Positions 24,001-36,743 of a DNA stretch of 64,000 nucleotides are shown here, one piece after another. The translations under genes were made by a program, and so were the position numbers. Below the pieces are notes generated by a model. That model was not told the origin of the DNA. It did no database searches and saw nothing but the letters and a program-made list of their open reading frames with translations. Within the stretch, counting starts at the first letter, position 1; each line of letters starts with the position of its first letter. This DNA is from Mya arenaria (taxonomy: Eukaryota; Mollusca; Bivalvia; Myida; Myidae). The stretch spans positions 32,015,383-32,079,382 of the forward strand of contig NC_069124.1 of assembly GCF_026914265.1 (NCBI RefSeq). The letters run 5' to 3'.

Positions 24001-27000
24001 TTTGGACAATGGCTGGAGTAGTCATCGTAGCTCTCATCATCACTCTCGTCAAACGACTTGTTCAGGGAAATGTCTTCAGTCTTCTGTAATACTGTCTCTA
24101 CGTCCTGAAATCACCAGACAGTATATGGTTTTCAAACATAAAGACAACAAATTCTGTAAATATCTATTATTTAACATTTATAATCCCAGAAGGAATTACC
24201 TTTGCGCAAGAGTAACACTTCTTAGTACCCAGTATCAACCTGTTAAGGGTTCCTAGCTCTCCGTCCAGGTATCAAAACTGACAATCAGTAGAGGGCTTGT
24301 CTACTGATGCAGGTTATGAAGCTATCAGGGTTTACACAGAGTACAGCAATCAGGGCTTACACAGAGTCCAGCGATCAGGGTTTACACAGAGAAGAACTAA
24401 CGGGTTTTCAGGCTCATTTAAATCAGGTACTTATTATATTGATCAAGATTTAAGAGCTTGCATACTGCTTGTCCCTACCTCACCATCGCATGTAACAAAG
24501 CTGTCACAGTCTGTGGAGGGCTCATTGTCCGAAGCACTCAGATGAAGTTTGAGAGAACTGTCCGTGCTTGAGGGTTCCTCAGTCATCTCTGGGATTGACT
24601 TCCTCTCTATGTACGGGTGGTCTGTGATGTAAATATCTTTTTTCAGTAGTGTATATATTGTACACTGAAATCATATGGTTCATACTTTTTATGTGATATT
24701 CCTATGTCCAGCATTATAAAATACATGCCATAACAATGCCATGATGTGATCATTGAAATAATCAGGGATGTGATTGACCTGGGAGCTGAAGGGCCGACAC
24801 TTTCAGAGAGGGGTTTGGATGCAGCTCTAGCACCAACTGGCTTTTTAGAAGGCGTTTGGGAGCTTTCCTGGCTTCAAATTTGGAGCAAACTGGAGTGGCA
24901 ATACTTCCTTAGCAAATAAAATTAACTATTAAAGTCAACTACAAAAAAAGTTTTCTTATTTTGTATTTGAACAAAAAATAGGCCTTTAAACTAATGTCTA
25001 AAATTTCTTGGACAAATCTATCACTGAATATTCCGATGTTGATGTATATGTTAACAAAACTTACCAATTTAACCTCATTTTTTATCAGATATTTCTATTT
25101 TTCAAATGCAGGACGTCTGTTTATATGCTAATGAAATTCACGGCTTAAACCAAATGTTTAATTCATACTTTTCAAGCCTAACAAAAAAACCTTATAAAAG
25201 CCGCCGACACTAGTAACAAAAAATCAAAAGTGAAAATTTATTTAATTTAATTTTCATATTTACCACAAATTATATAACTCTTGAGTCTCTAAATACCAAA
25301 ACATACAATTACAAATCATTCACAGAAAACCAACCAGGTGAAGTTACATCCATGAGGTGTGTGCCCTGCCCCACACCGAAGTACTGGTCCACTTGCCTCT
25401 GCAAGTGACGCTTATACACGCTTGAGTTTCTTCGATGTGTGAAGTCCCGCAGGTAGTCTTGGAGTTCTTGCGTGTCATACAGGGATGGGCTGGATTCCTC
25501 TTCAGAGTTATCAGACTTAGCACTTTCTACACTCAGCCCTGGATTATAAATACAGTGAAAACTTATAACATGTTGTCTGAAAGTATTTGGGACCTTAAAA
25601 TTACATTTGCGATAACAAAACTTCAATACATCAACCAAATTGTCCATGTGACACATCTCGAAGTATTATTTTACCTATCAGTAGTGTTAGCATCAATTGC
25701 TGAGTGTTGAACAGACATCTCGAAAACCATCAGTTTTAAAGGCCTGTCAGGTAAATTTGACTCTGTCCAACTAAATTTTTAATTGGGTCAGTCTGTTTCA
25801 CATTCACATTTCACATCCAGATGTAAAACATAATGATGATTTAATCTTTATAAATTATCAAACACCGCTTAAAAGTAAGAAAAAAATATTTTGTTAAATA
25901 AAAAATCGCGTCAATCAATATTATTGTTAATAAACATTTGCTCATGAACACTATGTCATGTTCAGTAGTGAAGATCAGTGCTCCAGCTGGGCCTAAATAG
26001 CAGGGTGGGGCACCCCGCTGCCCTTTTCCAGCACCCTGCTGCCCTTTACTACACCCTGCTGTGCCCTTTTGTTTGACAGAGTCAATTTTCAGAAATAAGT
26101 ATGAAAATAATAAATATAAATAGTTTTGACACTAAATTAAAGAAAACAGCTAAGGTATTCATAACTAACTATTAGGATTGAAAGTAATTACAACAAATAC
26201 ACAATAAGAATTCAACATTGGCCCTTGCAAGTGCCTGATCAAGGCTCAATGAAAGTGCCCTTTTTAACCTCGCACCCTGCCCTTTTCAAATCCTGGCTGG
26301 AGCACTGAAGATGTCGCAAGCCAAACATCATCCAGCATTTGTCTCCCATAGCAATACATTACCATATAATGTAAATTCAATGTGTATAGATCATGCGATG
26401 TTTTGAAACGCTACAATGATAAACTTGTGTCATGAACATTGGAATGTTTCAAAGTATAGTTTCAAATGTTCCAAACAAAAATCTTATCCTTTGAAGCATA
26501 TTATTCAATAACGAAATCGGTACCTGTACAATCTGAAAAATACACAAATATCGGAGGCTGTCAGTCCGAATGACCAACACTTTTTCTGAACTTTCGCGAT
26601 GTGTATACTTGCATATTTTTATTGATTTCTTTGTGCTTAACAGCATTACATATTATTTTTTCAGCCTTATTATCGGTCAATTGTTACCAAACAAAACTTC
26701 CAGATTACCGGTAAATCTCCTGTTTGACCAACAAAATGATTTTTATAATTTTAAGAATTCATTCATTCATTCTGGTGTCAAATTTGAGTTAAAATTGTTT
26801 TATAAAAAAACAACCCAAAAACATGTCATTGTGTAACTTGTAAAGGAATATGCTTGTCCACTGTCTATCTACTAATGCTTGATTGAGTATTGGGACATGA
26901 TAGTGAGCTTATCAGTTTCTAATCCATCTACTAGTATATGAATTATATTTCAATAGTTACATTTACTTGAAAATGTAAGTTATCGGTAACTAAAGACTAA

Positions 27001-30000
27001 TATAACAAAGATGTATCTACTAACGTTTAATGGAGTATTTGGGCGTGATAGTTGGCTCATCTGTGTCAATGATCTGTTTGACATAGTACTCGATGGTTTG
27101 GGCCGTCTCCTCATGCCCATAACTGTAGGCCAGCTCAGACGCACTCAAACCTTCCTGGAAATTGTCCCAAAAATATCCTGAATGTATTCAGATACAAAGA
27201 CATTTAATAACATATAATTAACAATTAATAATTAGATATAATTCCTCTTCTTTATTAAACACTGAAAAATTAATTACACTTGGTCAATTGCACTGTGGCC
27301 TTCTTTATTGCATACAGTCAAATAATAATCAATTTGATACATGGGCATCAAATTCCAAAACACAATCCCATGAAAGGGGTCCATTAACTCTTCCTAAATA
27401 CCAAGTTTAGTCAAGATATGTCAACCCTAACTAAATTTATTTATTTTCAATCATATTTCAATTCTTGGTAACACTTACAGTGACCTTAACCTTCACCCTA
27501 GGGCCCCCAAACACAATCCCATGAAAGATATTCTTAATTCCTTCCTACATACAAAGTTTGGTCAAGATATGTCAATCCTAACTAAAGTTATTCAGTTTCA
27601 TAGGTGAGTTTGTCAAAGGTTAAGAAGACTACCTACCCTACCTGTTTTTGAAAAAATGCAACCCTAACCGACTCAATTTTGTTGGCCCTAGAGAAAACCC
27701 TGAATGACTGTTTTATGCATCACTTGACACATACTCAGACATTTACAACTGAAAGAATGCAGAGCAGGATAGAAGTGAGAAAAACAAACCTGATCCTTGA
27801 GGAATGGATCGCCACCATTAGCAAGTAGCATACTGACACATTCTGTGAACCCCCACATGGCAGCTACATGTAGCGGAGTTGTGCCATCCTCTAGACTGTA
27901 TTTGAAAAAAAAAGGGAATAAAAATCAACTTTTGGAAAATACTAATCATTCCAAAATGGCTGTTATAATAGCAAATTCGTACATTTTGCTGAAAAAGAGC
28001 TAGTCTTGTCAAGATTTTCAGTTTGCTGAAAAAGAGATTTTGTTTATTTTTCAAGAAATATATTTCGAAGTTTGGTTTGGATTTTAACTTCAAACTGTAT
28101 GTATTCAAAAGTAGTCATTCCATGTAAAAAAAAAATTGTGTCAGTGTTTGTACGCATTCTGTTGAAAACCATTCATATTGATTAAGTGTGTAAAATAACC
28201 CTTTATCTTTCCTTATAAATATTGTTATTATTCATTTTAATGAAATTGAGTATCTTGAAATTTGCACAACACTATTGTTCATAAAGTGATAATTTGCTTA
28301 TGGTCTGCATGATTGCATAATTTGTGTGCAATGTGTATTGTATATATGAGATAGATACATGTACAATGATATTTTATTGTATGAAATCACAATGTTTTTA
28401 TATTCTCTCTTGTTTTCAGTTACAAAATACAACCGTTTTTGTGTATAAGGCTTTTGAATTAAGAAAAAAGAAATACACAGAGCAAATGTTTCGTTATACT
28501 TGTTCATTTTTTACCTGCCGTATTTCATTGACTATATGTGTATGAATTGTTTAAAACAAAATAATTTGTGTTCTGTTCTGTTTTTGGCTAAGGATGGGAT
28601 ATACATGTACATATATATGACAGTATCATAACACAATTAAAGAATCTGTATTAGCTATGAGTGTTCAAAAGCTTCTGTTAATGTTTATATTCTTTGTAAT
28701 CCAATGCAAACAATGATATGTTTATTTTATAGATACACAAAACTTTGTTAGTTATTATGATTATTTTATAGTCTCACAAAAAGAATTTTATTCTCAACTT
28801 AGTTTATAAAACTATTTTGAAATATAATGGCATTAATTATTCAACTTGAATTTTCAAGAATATACAAAATCAGATGAAATGCTCTGAACAGTAAAGACAA
28901 GATTAAATGCAAGTACAGCCTGATTTTGTTGCTAAAAATCTGTTCTCAGAAACATGTGTTGGGAATTTGATACGGAGCAGTATTTATGACTTTGCGGCTT
29001 TCCTTAGATCATTATCAGTGAGGTGTTAATAAACACTGACCCCTGGATAGCCTTTATCAAATTGAGCAGTTTTTGGGGCAAATACTTGGGACTGATTTGG
29101 CCTTTTTATTCATTGATGGAAACTGTTTTTATCAAATTGGGAAAATTTTAAATTTCGCAAATTGCAAACAGCCTTTAGAAAGCGGTAAAAGGCAACACAA
29201 AAATCACTGGCAGTATGGTAATTTTATATCCCTTTTTTAAAAGTATAAACATCATAAAGTCTTTATGATAAAACCAATTTTACACAAATATTTTGTTTTC
29301 AATCAATCCAAATAATTAGACATTAACAGTTCAAAATTAGACTGAAAAAGCCTCAATTCTTACACTTGCATTTGGCATCAGCATTTTGAACAAGCCCTGC
29401 TATATATGAATACAAAATTTAAGCAGGCCCAATAAGCAGTTTACAAGTACTTCTAGATCTCCAAAGATTTTAAACATAAATAATATTATATGAGAACAAA
29501 AATTAAAAAGATATACCTGACATTAGGGTCTCCTCCATACTGTAAGAGCAAGCTCAATGTTTTTAGCCCCAGTCCTGCAGCCAGGTGCATTGGCGATGCT
29601 CCAACAAACTGGCTGATCTTGTTTGGGTCTGCTCCTCCATCCAGCAGGTACTCAGCATCCCTGTATAGAATTAAACACCTTATTTTAACAACCCGGTACA
29701 GTTTTAGCTTACAAGTTATTGAAGGCACCTGGTCACTCGCTCAAATTCTGAATAATTAATGAATATAAAGAAGGGCTTGTACAAAAATTTGATGCCAAGC
29801 AATAGTATAAGAACTACAATTTAACACCGGGCAAAAGAATTGATAGTAATAATGCATCGATGTTGAATGATAATGACAATTGTTCAATATATTCCCGACA
29901 GTGATCTAAACTGGATTTAATTTATTATAAGGGTCGTTATTTTCACATAAATAATATATTTTGGGTCACAATTACTGTTGTACATGTACACAACCTGTCA

Positions 30001-33000
30001 GATTTGTCCCAGATTTACAGATATCGGGATACTTGGTAAACAATTGACACATATATATAAGTGTTTAATAGTAGGCAATAATATTTACATAGAAAAAATT
30101 TATAATGGAGATAATTTCAAAGTTGAGGCCGCCACGATTCTTTGTGTAAGGACCGTATGCTACTTTTTGCTGGGATGGTTGACCTCATGAGTCAGCCATA
30201 GTAAAAAAATCATCAAAAGACTCGTTGACTGGAATGTAGGTGGACAAGTATACACTTGAAAGTTGTTGTGTAACAGGGTTACGAAACAAATGTCAAAATG
30301 ATTAAAAACTCAAACTTTTTGAAAGTATATATCCTGAAGTGTCGGTCTAGCCACAATAATGCCTGTAAGGGGAACCTTCGTTATGTAACAGTTATGCACC
30401 AGTCAATTGTAACCACGGCCCTCCCAGGTCCGGGGATATACCGGGGATAGCCGGGAAAATGGGCAGTGTTTTTACCTTCCAAGTGGCCCCCCAGTGCCAG
30501 GTAAATATGTTGGTTTTATTTTCGGGCCAAAACTAGCGGGGAATGGTCCTTTCCTATGGTCTTGCACTGGGGCGCAGGGCCATTTGGCGGGAATTTAACC
30601 AGCAGTTCGTCCCCGCTGGCCGTTGATTTTACCCCCGCTTGGCTTGACTGAAAGTCAAAGTCCCCGCTATTGCCCCGACCGTGGTTACAATTGACTGGTG
30701 TACTACTGGGTATGATTTACAGAAGCCCAACATCAAGTGTTGAAAACGACCAAAAACTTATTAACTTGATAAACAGCTCTGTTTCATTAAAATATGACCA
30801 ATATGTGTTATTGGGAGACTTTAATTACAAAGACATTGATTGGAAAAAATGTGAAAGTAAGTACTCAGAGGGAGCATCGGGAACCAAATTTTTAGATTGT
30901 GTACAGGATAATTTTCTACACCAACACGTTTTGTCAGAGACACGGTTTAGACATAACCAAGCACCCAGTTGCTTAGACTTGGTTTTTACAAATGAAGATT
31001 CAGTTATCAACCAAGAGACAATAACTATTAATTCCCCTCTGGGATGTAGTGACCATTCTATGATAAGTTTTGAGCTGGACGCTTCATACGTGAATCATAA
31101 TGAGACGAATGAGAGATTTCAATACTATAAAGGTAATTATGAAAAAATCAGAGAAGATCTTTCTAGTGTAAACTGGGACAATTTGATGGAGGGGAAAAGT
31201 GTAAACGAAATGTGGATTGTGTTCAGAGATACTTTATGTGACAGTGTAGACAAACATGTACCAAAGAAAAAGTCCAGTATCAAGAAATGTAACAGTCCAT
31301 TATGGTTAGACAGAAATACAAAACTTGCAACTATAAAGAAAAACAAAGCTTGGAAGAAATACAAATATTCTAGATCTACGACAAATTATAATAAGTATGC
31401 AGAGGCAAGAAATGAATGTTCTAGAGAAGTTAAAAGTGCCAAGAGAAATTACGAACAGAAAATTGCTTCTGAAGTGAAAACGAATGCAAAGTCGTTTTGG
31501 AGATATGTAAATTCTAAAAGGAAGACAAAGGACAAAATAGGTGATCTTAACAAGAGTGACAATACCACAGCAGTGACAGATGAAGAGAAGTCTGAGGTAC
31601 TAAATGGTTTCTTTAGCAGTGTATTCGTGAGAACAGACCCTATTAGTGACTCAATTGAAAGGGATATAAATGTTCAGAACCTGCTTATTGATTTACATAT
31701 TACTCCTGAACATGTGGATAAAGTGCTTAAAACTCTGAAGCCAGATAAATCTCCTGGACCTGACAATATTCACCCAAAAGTTTTAGGTGAAACAAGTGAT
31801 TTAATCAGTTATCCATTGTACTTACTATTTAGTAAATCCTTGAGAGAAGGAGAAGTCCCAGAAGACTGGAAAAAGGCGATTGTCACACCCATTTTTAAAA
31901 AAGGAAGTAAAAAGGATCCTAGCAATTATAGGCCAGTGAGTTTAACGTGTATTATTTGCAAACTTTGTGAAAAGCTAGTTCGTGATGCATTAATGATCCA
32001 CTTGAATCAAAACAAACTTTTATCCAATGACCAATACGGATTTAGAAGTGGCAGGTCCTGTGCAATTCAACTTCTTGAAATATTAGACGAATGGACTCAA
32101 CTGATAGACGAAGGTAACCCAATTGATGTGATTTACTTGGATTTTAGTAAAGCTTTCGATAAGGTGGCACATGATCGTCTGTCTATGAAACTGAATAATC
32201 TTGGTATCTGTGGTACAGTACATAAATGGATAAAATCATTCTTACAACATCGTGTCCAAAGTGTTCGTATTGGATCATGCGTTTCATCTTGGTCAAACGT
32301 GGTCAGTGGGGTACCTCAGGGAAGCGTGCTGGGACCGGTGCTGTTCTTGTGCTTTATAAATGACTTGCCGCAAGTGGTGGAGGGTATAGTGAAGATTTTT
32401 GCAGACGACACTAAGATTTATTCGGCCATAAGCGATCCTCAACAATGTGAAAAGTTACAGCAGGATCTTGACAATTTATGTAACTGGAGCACTGAAAGTA
32501 AACTTAGCTTTAATGCAGGCAAATGCAAGGTCATGCACATTGGGTCTAATAATGATTGTGCTAGATACACTATGCAGGACATTGATGGAAACTGCGTTAA
32601 AGTCGAGTCAGTTGCTTCAGAAAAGGACTTAGGTGTGATTTTTGATTCGAGGCTAACTTTTGAAGAACACATCACAGAAATTGCTTCCAAAGCACACAGA
32701 GTTACTGGAATGATATGGAGATCCTTTGAGTTCATGAACAAAGATATGTTTCTCAACCTTTATAAGTCAATTATTAGACCAATTGTAGAATATGGCTCTT
32801 GTGTATGGTCTCCATACCTAAAGAAGGACATAAAAAGACTAGAGGATGTTCAGAGACGCGCCACCAAATTAGTTAAAGATGTATCGGACTTGTCATATGA
32901 GCAAAGACTAAAAGCCTTAGGAATTCCAACTCTGGAATATAGACGAGATAGGGCGGATATGATCCAGATTTATAAGTCTGTGTATGGCCACGATGAGTTA

Positions 33001-33733
33001 AAATGGGATCATCTCTTCACTCTTTCGTCTGGAGACCTAAGAGGACATCATCTCAAATTTGTCAAGAAGAAAAGCAAACACAATTCAAGACTTTATTCAT
33101 TCAGTCAGAGATCGATTATGTACTGGAATTCCCTTAGTGAAGAGACTGTTTCTGCCAAGTCCATAAACCAGTTTAAATCAATGCTTAATATTGAACATTG
33201 GAATAGAAAAAAGTTTTTATGTTAACATAACCGCACTCAGTTGAGAAACCACTAAAGAAGACATTTACCAGAGGGGCCACGATAGCGAAAGCTAAATTTA
33301 CGGCCTGAAGATTACAGATTACAGATTACAGATATGGTGCAATACCCAAACAAAAGAACGTCAAAAGACTCTGAAACGGCTGTTTAAACCAACTACAGAC
33401 GTACAGTACTGGATGGCGACACCCATACCTCTGTTACACTTACGGAGGCCTGGTAAATGCACGATGATAAGTTACTATTTTTATTCGCAACAAGCAGTAA
33501 CAGGATACCATCAAAAAGAATACACATAATACGAAATTGAAAGTGGTCAAATTCATTTAAAATGCAGAATAAATATTGAGTTCAAGAATCACATTTTCAA
33601 TACAGATAAGCTACGTATTTATAATAAAAGATTTAGCATGAAATTTTAAATATTCATCCAACCCAAAATTATTCTCTTGTAAACAAACTGCAAGGTCAAT
33701 ATTGTTGTTTTTGTTTATGTTGTTTTTCGCCAT
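15043..33733 (-). CDS. ANKLE1: ANKLE1 orthologue: ankyrin, LEM and GIY-YIG endonuclease protein
   Basis: Fifteen exons keep frame throughout and predict 1144 residues: 33733-33663, 29660-29517, 27895-27790, 27154-27025, 25538-25335, 24621-24479, 24104-23945, 23537-23436, 22415-22302, 21634-20125, 19786-19659, 18490-18296, 17059-16938, 16304-16175 and 15218-15043. Ankyrin repeats fill residues about 10-145 (DGGADPNKI, SPMHLAAGLG, TTPLHVAAMWG). A CxxC...CxxC pair lies near 355-390. LEM is near 885-925 (DPGPVTITTRQQYLRRL). The GIY-YIG nuclease lies near 1015-1120 (VYIGKGKRARPYSHL, ILDIWGSGQGVVSLHC, EAYTREAAMVDAIG), and the end FLAEGERQISPVDI matches vertebrate ANKLE1. In vertebrates and worm (LEM-3) it cleaves DNA bridges at late division. 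This protein is nearly twice the human length because exon 10 (1510 bp, Ser/Asn-rich) is long. The exon 1 and exon 5 donors (GTTGG) are weak. Confidence 0.93.
15310..15580. mobile_element. hAT-like MITE, copy 2 (best preserved ends)
   Basis: Lies in ANKLE1 intron 14. The left end TAGGGATGTGATTGAC and the right end CCAATCACATCCCTG are inverted copies, 271 bp apart, flanked by AAAAG on both sides. The interior contains GGGTGAAGCATCCTGCAGCA. Non-coding. Confidence 0.8.
16686..16885. mobile_element. hAT-like MITE, copy 3 (degraded)
   Basis: Lies in ANKLE1 intron 13. It shares GGGTGAAGCACTCTGCTGCA, AGTAGCAGAACTAGCTTTT and GGGCTCTCCTGACTTCAAAT with copies 2 and 4. The right end is ATCATATCACTG. 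The left end is poorly kept. Confidence 0.6.
17696..18101. mobile_element. MITE with CAGGGCTTCCATTAA ends
   Basis: Lies in ANKLE1 intron 12. The left end CAGGGCTTCCATTAA is matched by TTAATGGAAGCCCCCAG about 400 bp away. The interior repeats TTGGAAGT/ACTTCCAA words. No coding capacity. Confidence 0.7.
19148..19537. mobile_element. Possible MITE with TTAAAG ends
   Basis: Lies in ANKLE1 intron 11. The left end is ACTTAAAGATGCAC and the right end, read inversely, is CCTTAAAGTGACAATCTTAT. The inverted similarity is short, so the call is tentative. Confidence 0.35.
24763..25026. mobile_element. hAT-like MITE, copy 4
   Basis: Lies in ANKLE1 intron 5. It begins CAGGGATGTGATTGACC and ends in a degraded ATCTATCACTG. 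The interior shares GGAGCTTTCCTGGCTTCAAA and TTGGAGCAAACTGGAG with the other three copies. Confidence 0.7.
25976..26307. mobile_element. hAT-like MITE with CAGTGCTCCAGC ends
   Basis: Lies in ANKLE1 intron 4. The left end CAGTGCTCCAGCTGGGCC and the right end read inversely as CAGTGCTCCAGCCAGGATT are imperfect inverted repeats. AAGAT lies directly outside both ends. The interior repeats CACCCTGCTGCCCTTT. Non-coding. Confidence 0.8.
27340..27600. repeat. Two diverged direct copies of a dispersed repeat
   Basis: Lies in ANKLE1 intron 3. ACACAATCCCATGAAAG, AGTTTGGTCAAGATATGTCA and CCTAACTAAA words occur in order twice, about 150 bp apart. This is a degenerate tandem pair of the kind seen in bivalve introns. 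Confidence 0.5.
30397..30700. mobile_element. MITE with 22-bp perfect inverted ends
   Basis: Lies in ANKLE1 intron 1. CACCAGTCAATTGTAACCAC at 30397-30416 continues GG, and CCGTGGTTACAATTGACTGG continues TG at 30679-30700. These are exact inverted copies over 22 bp. The interior is unusually GC-rich for the window, with repeated CCCCGCT and CCGGGGATA words. The LINE coding sequence starts immediately after its right end. Confidence 0.9.
30701..33331 (+). mobile_element. CR1/jockey-like LINE, 5'-truncated, reverse transcriptase frame open
   Basis: One open frame runs to 33225. The first in-frame ATG is at 30712, and codons before about 30701 belong to the neighbouring MITE. The start falls inside the APE-type endonuclease, whose remaining motifs are LLGDFNYKDIDW, CLDLVFTNE and CSDHSMISF. 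The reverse transcriptase is complete: SPGPDNIHPKVL, NYRPVSLTCI, DQYGFRSGRS, VIYLDFSKAFDKVAHDRL, GVPQGSVLGPVLF and the catalytic FADD in KIFADDTKIY. The 3' end carries three GATTACA units near 33309-33331, as expected of CR1/L2-like tails. No stop or frameshift is seen in about 2.5 kb, so the insertion is recent. It lies antisense in ANKLE1 intron 1. N-terminal ORF1 and the first part of the endonuclease are missing. Confidence 0.93.
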
Positions 33734-34319
33734 CTTGAATCTACCGCCATTGCCTTATTTTGCCGAATTCATACATCATCACCAGATAAGGTTATGACCA
33801 ACTATATATTTAAAATATTTTAAAATCGGTGGATCTGCACCATTTATTCTTAATTTTATACGCAATTATTTTAACATTTCTCAGGGGACGACTACCTTTT
33901 TTATATTTTCTTTTGAGGCAATTTGAATTTCATTGGTTCTGAATTGGGCCATTTTTTAAAAGGACGAGAGTGATCCGATCGGTTATGAGGAACACTCGTG
34001 ACAACTTCGAGCAATTTAAAAACCAGTCCGGTCTGACCACTGGATGGCAATCAAGGGAATAGCTCCCGGGAGTTGGGAAGAAGCAACGGACTTCATAGTC
34101 TTCACACACAGGGGGTGCGGTGGATGGGTGCAACACGCTCTCGGAGGTAGGGGATCAGGAGACTCTCCCCCCAAGATGAAGTTAGAGAACTTGCTACAGT
34201 GAGTCAGGGGACTTGTTCAAAGGTAAGGGGATCGAGGTCTTGCTGCGGGTTTTCTGGTGCTGTAGAGGACCAGAGCAGTTGCTCACTATCTCCGTGTATT
34301 TAAAAAATATCTGAAACAA
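33734..34319. other. Region upstream of ANKLE1 start, no gene seen
   Basis: Expected to hold the ANKLE1 promoter and 5' UTR (minus strand). No TATA-like element is convincing. A moderately GC-richer stretch at 33960-34270 shows no coding similarity. Confidence 0.35.
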
Positions 34320-35445
34320 AAAGCGTGTTCCAAGTTTTGTTCCGATCAAGTAAAAAGGAAGTTATTATACGCTGATATATATATTAATAATTTATGACTA
34401 TTATTTACTCTGGGCAGTGAATTACTTTACATTAAAAAAAGAGCTATCGCAGACACGTTATAAATGCTTCCGAATGCGACTAATGTCGCATGAGTGGCTC
34501 TTAGTTTATAACATATTTAAAATTATGTTGATTAAAAGGTTTGATTAAAATTCTATTTATCTTAACATGCGCCTTCTTAAGGAACTCGACACGTCTGTAA
34601 AATGGATTGAGTTTCCATCATTTGGTAAACCACTGACCTCCAGATGCGACCTTGACCATTGAAATGAGAGCACAAATGTCATGGATTTTGAGGTATTTCG
34701 TGAAATTGTAGTTTTATTAAAATCTAATTTCCTTCTGATCCGCAAAGTACATTAGCCATTTAAAAAAGTTGTGCTATAATATCTTTATTTTTTGCAGCAG
34801 TACCAAAGTGCGACCTTGACAACGAGATAAATGTAAGAGCACACATAATATGCGCGACCTCCACTACTGTGATCAGTCATGACTGACACACAAACTATTG
34901 CTATGATGTCTATGTCTTGGACAACATCGATCTTCAAGTGCAACCTTGGACTTTAAAATGGAGGCACACAGTGTATTTGTTAAACGTTGACATCAATGTA
35001 TGGCCTTGACCTTTGAAGAGATGGGAACACGAATCTTATGCACAAACACATTATTATGGCGGTCTACATGTTTGTAAAGTTTAATTGAATTGCCTTTAAA
35101 AAATAAAATAAAAACATTGACCTTCAAGTGTGACATTGACCTTTGAAATAAGAACGCGAATTTTGTTCGCGACATATCTTGCAATAGTGCTGAACAATTT
35201 TATTTTGAAATTTGCTTCAATTCATATAAGTTGTTTTATTGTAAAACATCGGCCTGCAAGTTTAACCCTGGGATAAGAGCACGATTTTTGTGTGCGGCAT
35301 GCCGGCCTGCCCGAAGTGCTCTACTTTTTGCGAAGTTTGAGTGAAATCCAATCATATCTAACAAAGTTGTTGCAGAAACAATAAGTAACGTTAGAACTGC
35401 CGGAGACAGACACATGGACGAACAGTGCAAATGCTATATGCAACA
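34320..35445. repeat. Degenerate tandem repeat with CCTTGACCTTTGAA motif
   Basis: About six diverged units share the pattern (A)CATNGACCTTCAAGTGYGACCT-TGACCTTTGAAATNAGAGCAC, seen near 34634, 34800, 34925, 34990, 35114 and 35248. Each is followed by a TTTGTAAAGTTTNATTGAA-like stretch. This is a widespread bivalve repeat type, and short ORFs here are not genes. Confidence 0.65.
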
Positions 35446-36354
35446 CTTCGTAAGCAAACAACACGTAATCATACTACAATACAACGTTTTGCCTACTCCA
35501 CATCTAGATAATCACAAACTAGTTAACAGAGGTATCGGGTGGAGATTGTTTAAGCGGCACGGGTGAGTTTGAGAGGGATGCACGTGTCTTCTGAAATAAT
35601 TGGGGATTATTGCCGGGTTAACAACATCGGATGCATTTTCTATGTATATTATTTGAGTCCTACATCTGAACTTAACGCATCTTTAGTCGGGGTCGTCTTT
35701 TTAAAGAGGAAAAAAAAAGAAAAATAAAGGAACTAGACACCAGGATGTTTCAAAAATCGGTAAATACAGTATTTCCTCAAAAGAAGCCTAGAATTGCCAA
35801 TACGAGCTACTAGGCGGCCGATAATACATCATTTTACATAATCAAAAGAATAAACGCAACACTCATCCTGCTGTCTCATCAAAGTTTCCTTGTTTAAAAA
35901 TAGCGCATAGTGGTTTCCAAGTTTAAATCAGCTGTCTGTTTATTTAGCGCAATTCAATATATCGACGCTATTTTTACCTTACTAGGATGTATACGTGGTG
36001 GACAATCCCATTAAATTTACACTAGGAAAAATGCGCAAAAAAATGCGAAATATGCATGTGTCGTAAGCGATGTGATACATCAGTAAGTTCTGACATTTTT
36101 TTCTTCTTGCAATTGTATCATCCGGTGTTTAGTACCTTAAAAGAGTTTTAAAAAACCCTGTACGTTGTGAATGCCCTCGTCGTAGTCTGACCATAAAGGG
36201 AAAATCGGAAGTTGCGGTGCAAATATATGAATCGTATAATAAATTCCGACGTACTTACCCTTGATATCCGGAACTCAACCTAAATGGCATGGTTTACGGC
36301 GTGCGAAGGGAGGGGCTGGGTGGTGATGATGGTTAAAGGGTGACCCTCTTAAAC
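35446..36354. other. Intergenic, no gene seen
   Basis: No recognisable coding region. Sequence is AT-rich with short low-complexity runs. Confidence 0.35.
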
Positions 36355-36743
36355 GTCTCTCTAAATGCAAAATCATGTAATTCCTGGTAGCGTCTTAAAG
36401 TATCACCATAGCCTTTATAGATACATCATAAGGATGCCCACTATACATCCCGTAGGTGGCATTAACCGAATTTCATGGATATATAAAGGAGTACCGTTTA
36501 GGTACAACAAATCCTGAAAGAAGTTGAAATTCACAAATCAGACGAGAAAGGGCTTGTTGTGTAGTTGCCTCCTCTCAACTAGAAGGTCGTGAGTTCGAAC
36601 TAAAACAGGAACGCTCTCTTCACCACTCGAAATGAATAATTCTTGTCAAGTTGCAGCTTCTGATTATGAATCTGTAAAGGCTATGGTGATACATGTACCT
36701 TTAGATGCCACTAGGAATTACATGATTTTGCATTTAGAGAGAC
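36355..36743. mobile_element. Fold-back element with about 65-bp arms and a tRNA-like B box in the loop
   Basis: The left arm 36355-36417 (GTCTCTCTAAATGCAAAATC then ATGTAATTCCT) is the inverse of the right arm 36675-36743, with a few mismatches and one short insertion. The loop has AGGTCGTGAGTTCGAAC near 36583-36599, close to a pol III B box. The arms would form a long hairpin in RNA or single-stranded DNA. It could be a MITE carrying a SINE head. Confidence 0.75.

Noticed and set aside
30670-30711. N-terminal 14 residues of the LINE open frame
   Set aside because: These codons, beginning with TTG, lie almost wholly in the right inverted repeat of the adjoining MITE.
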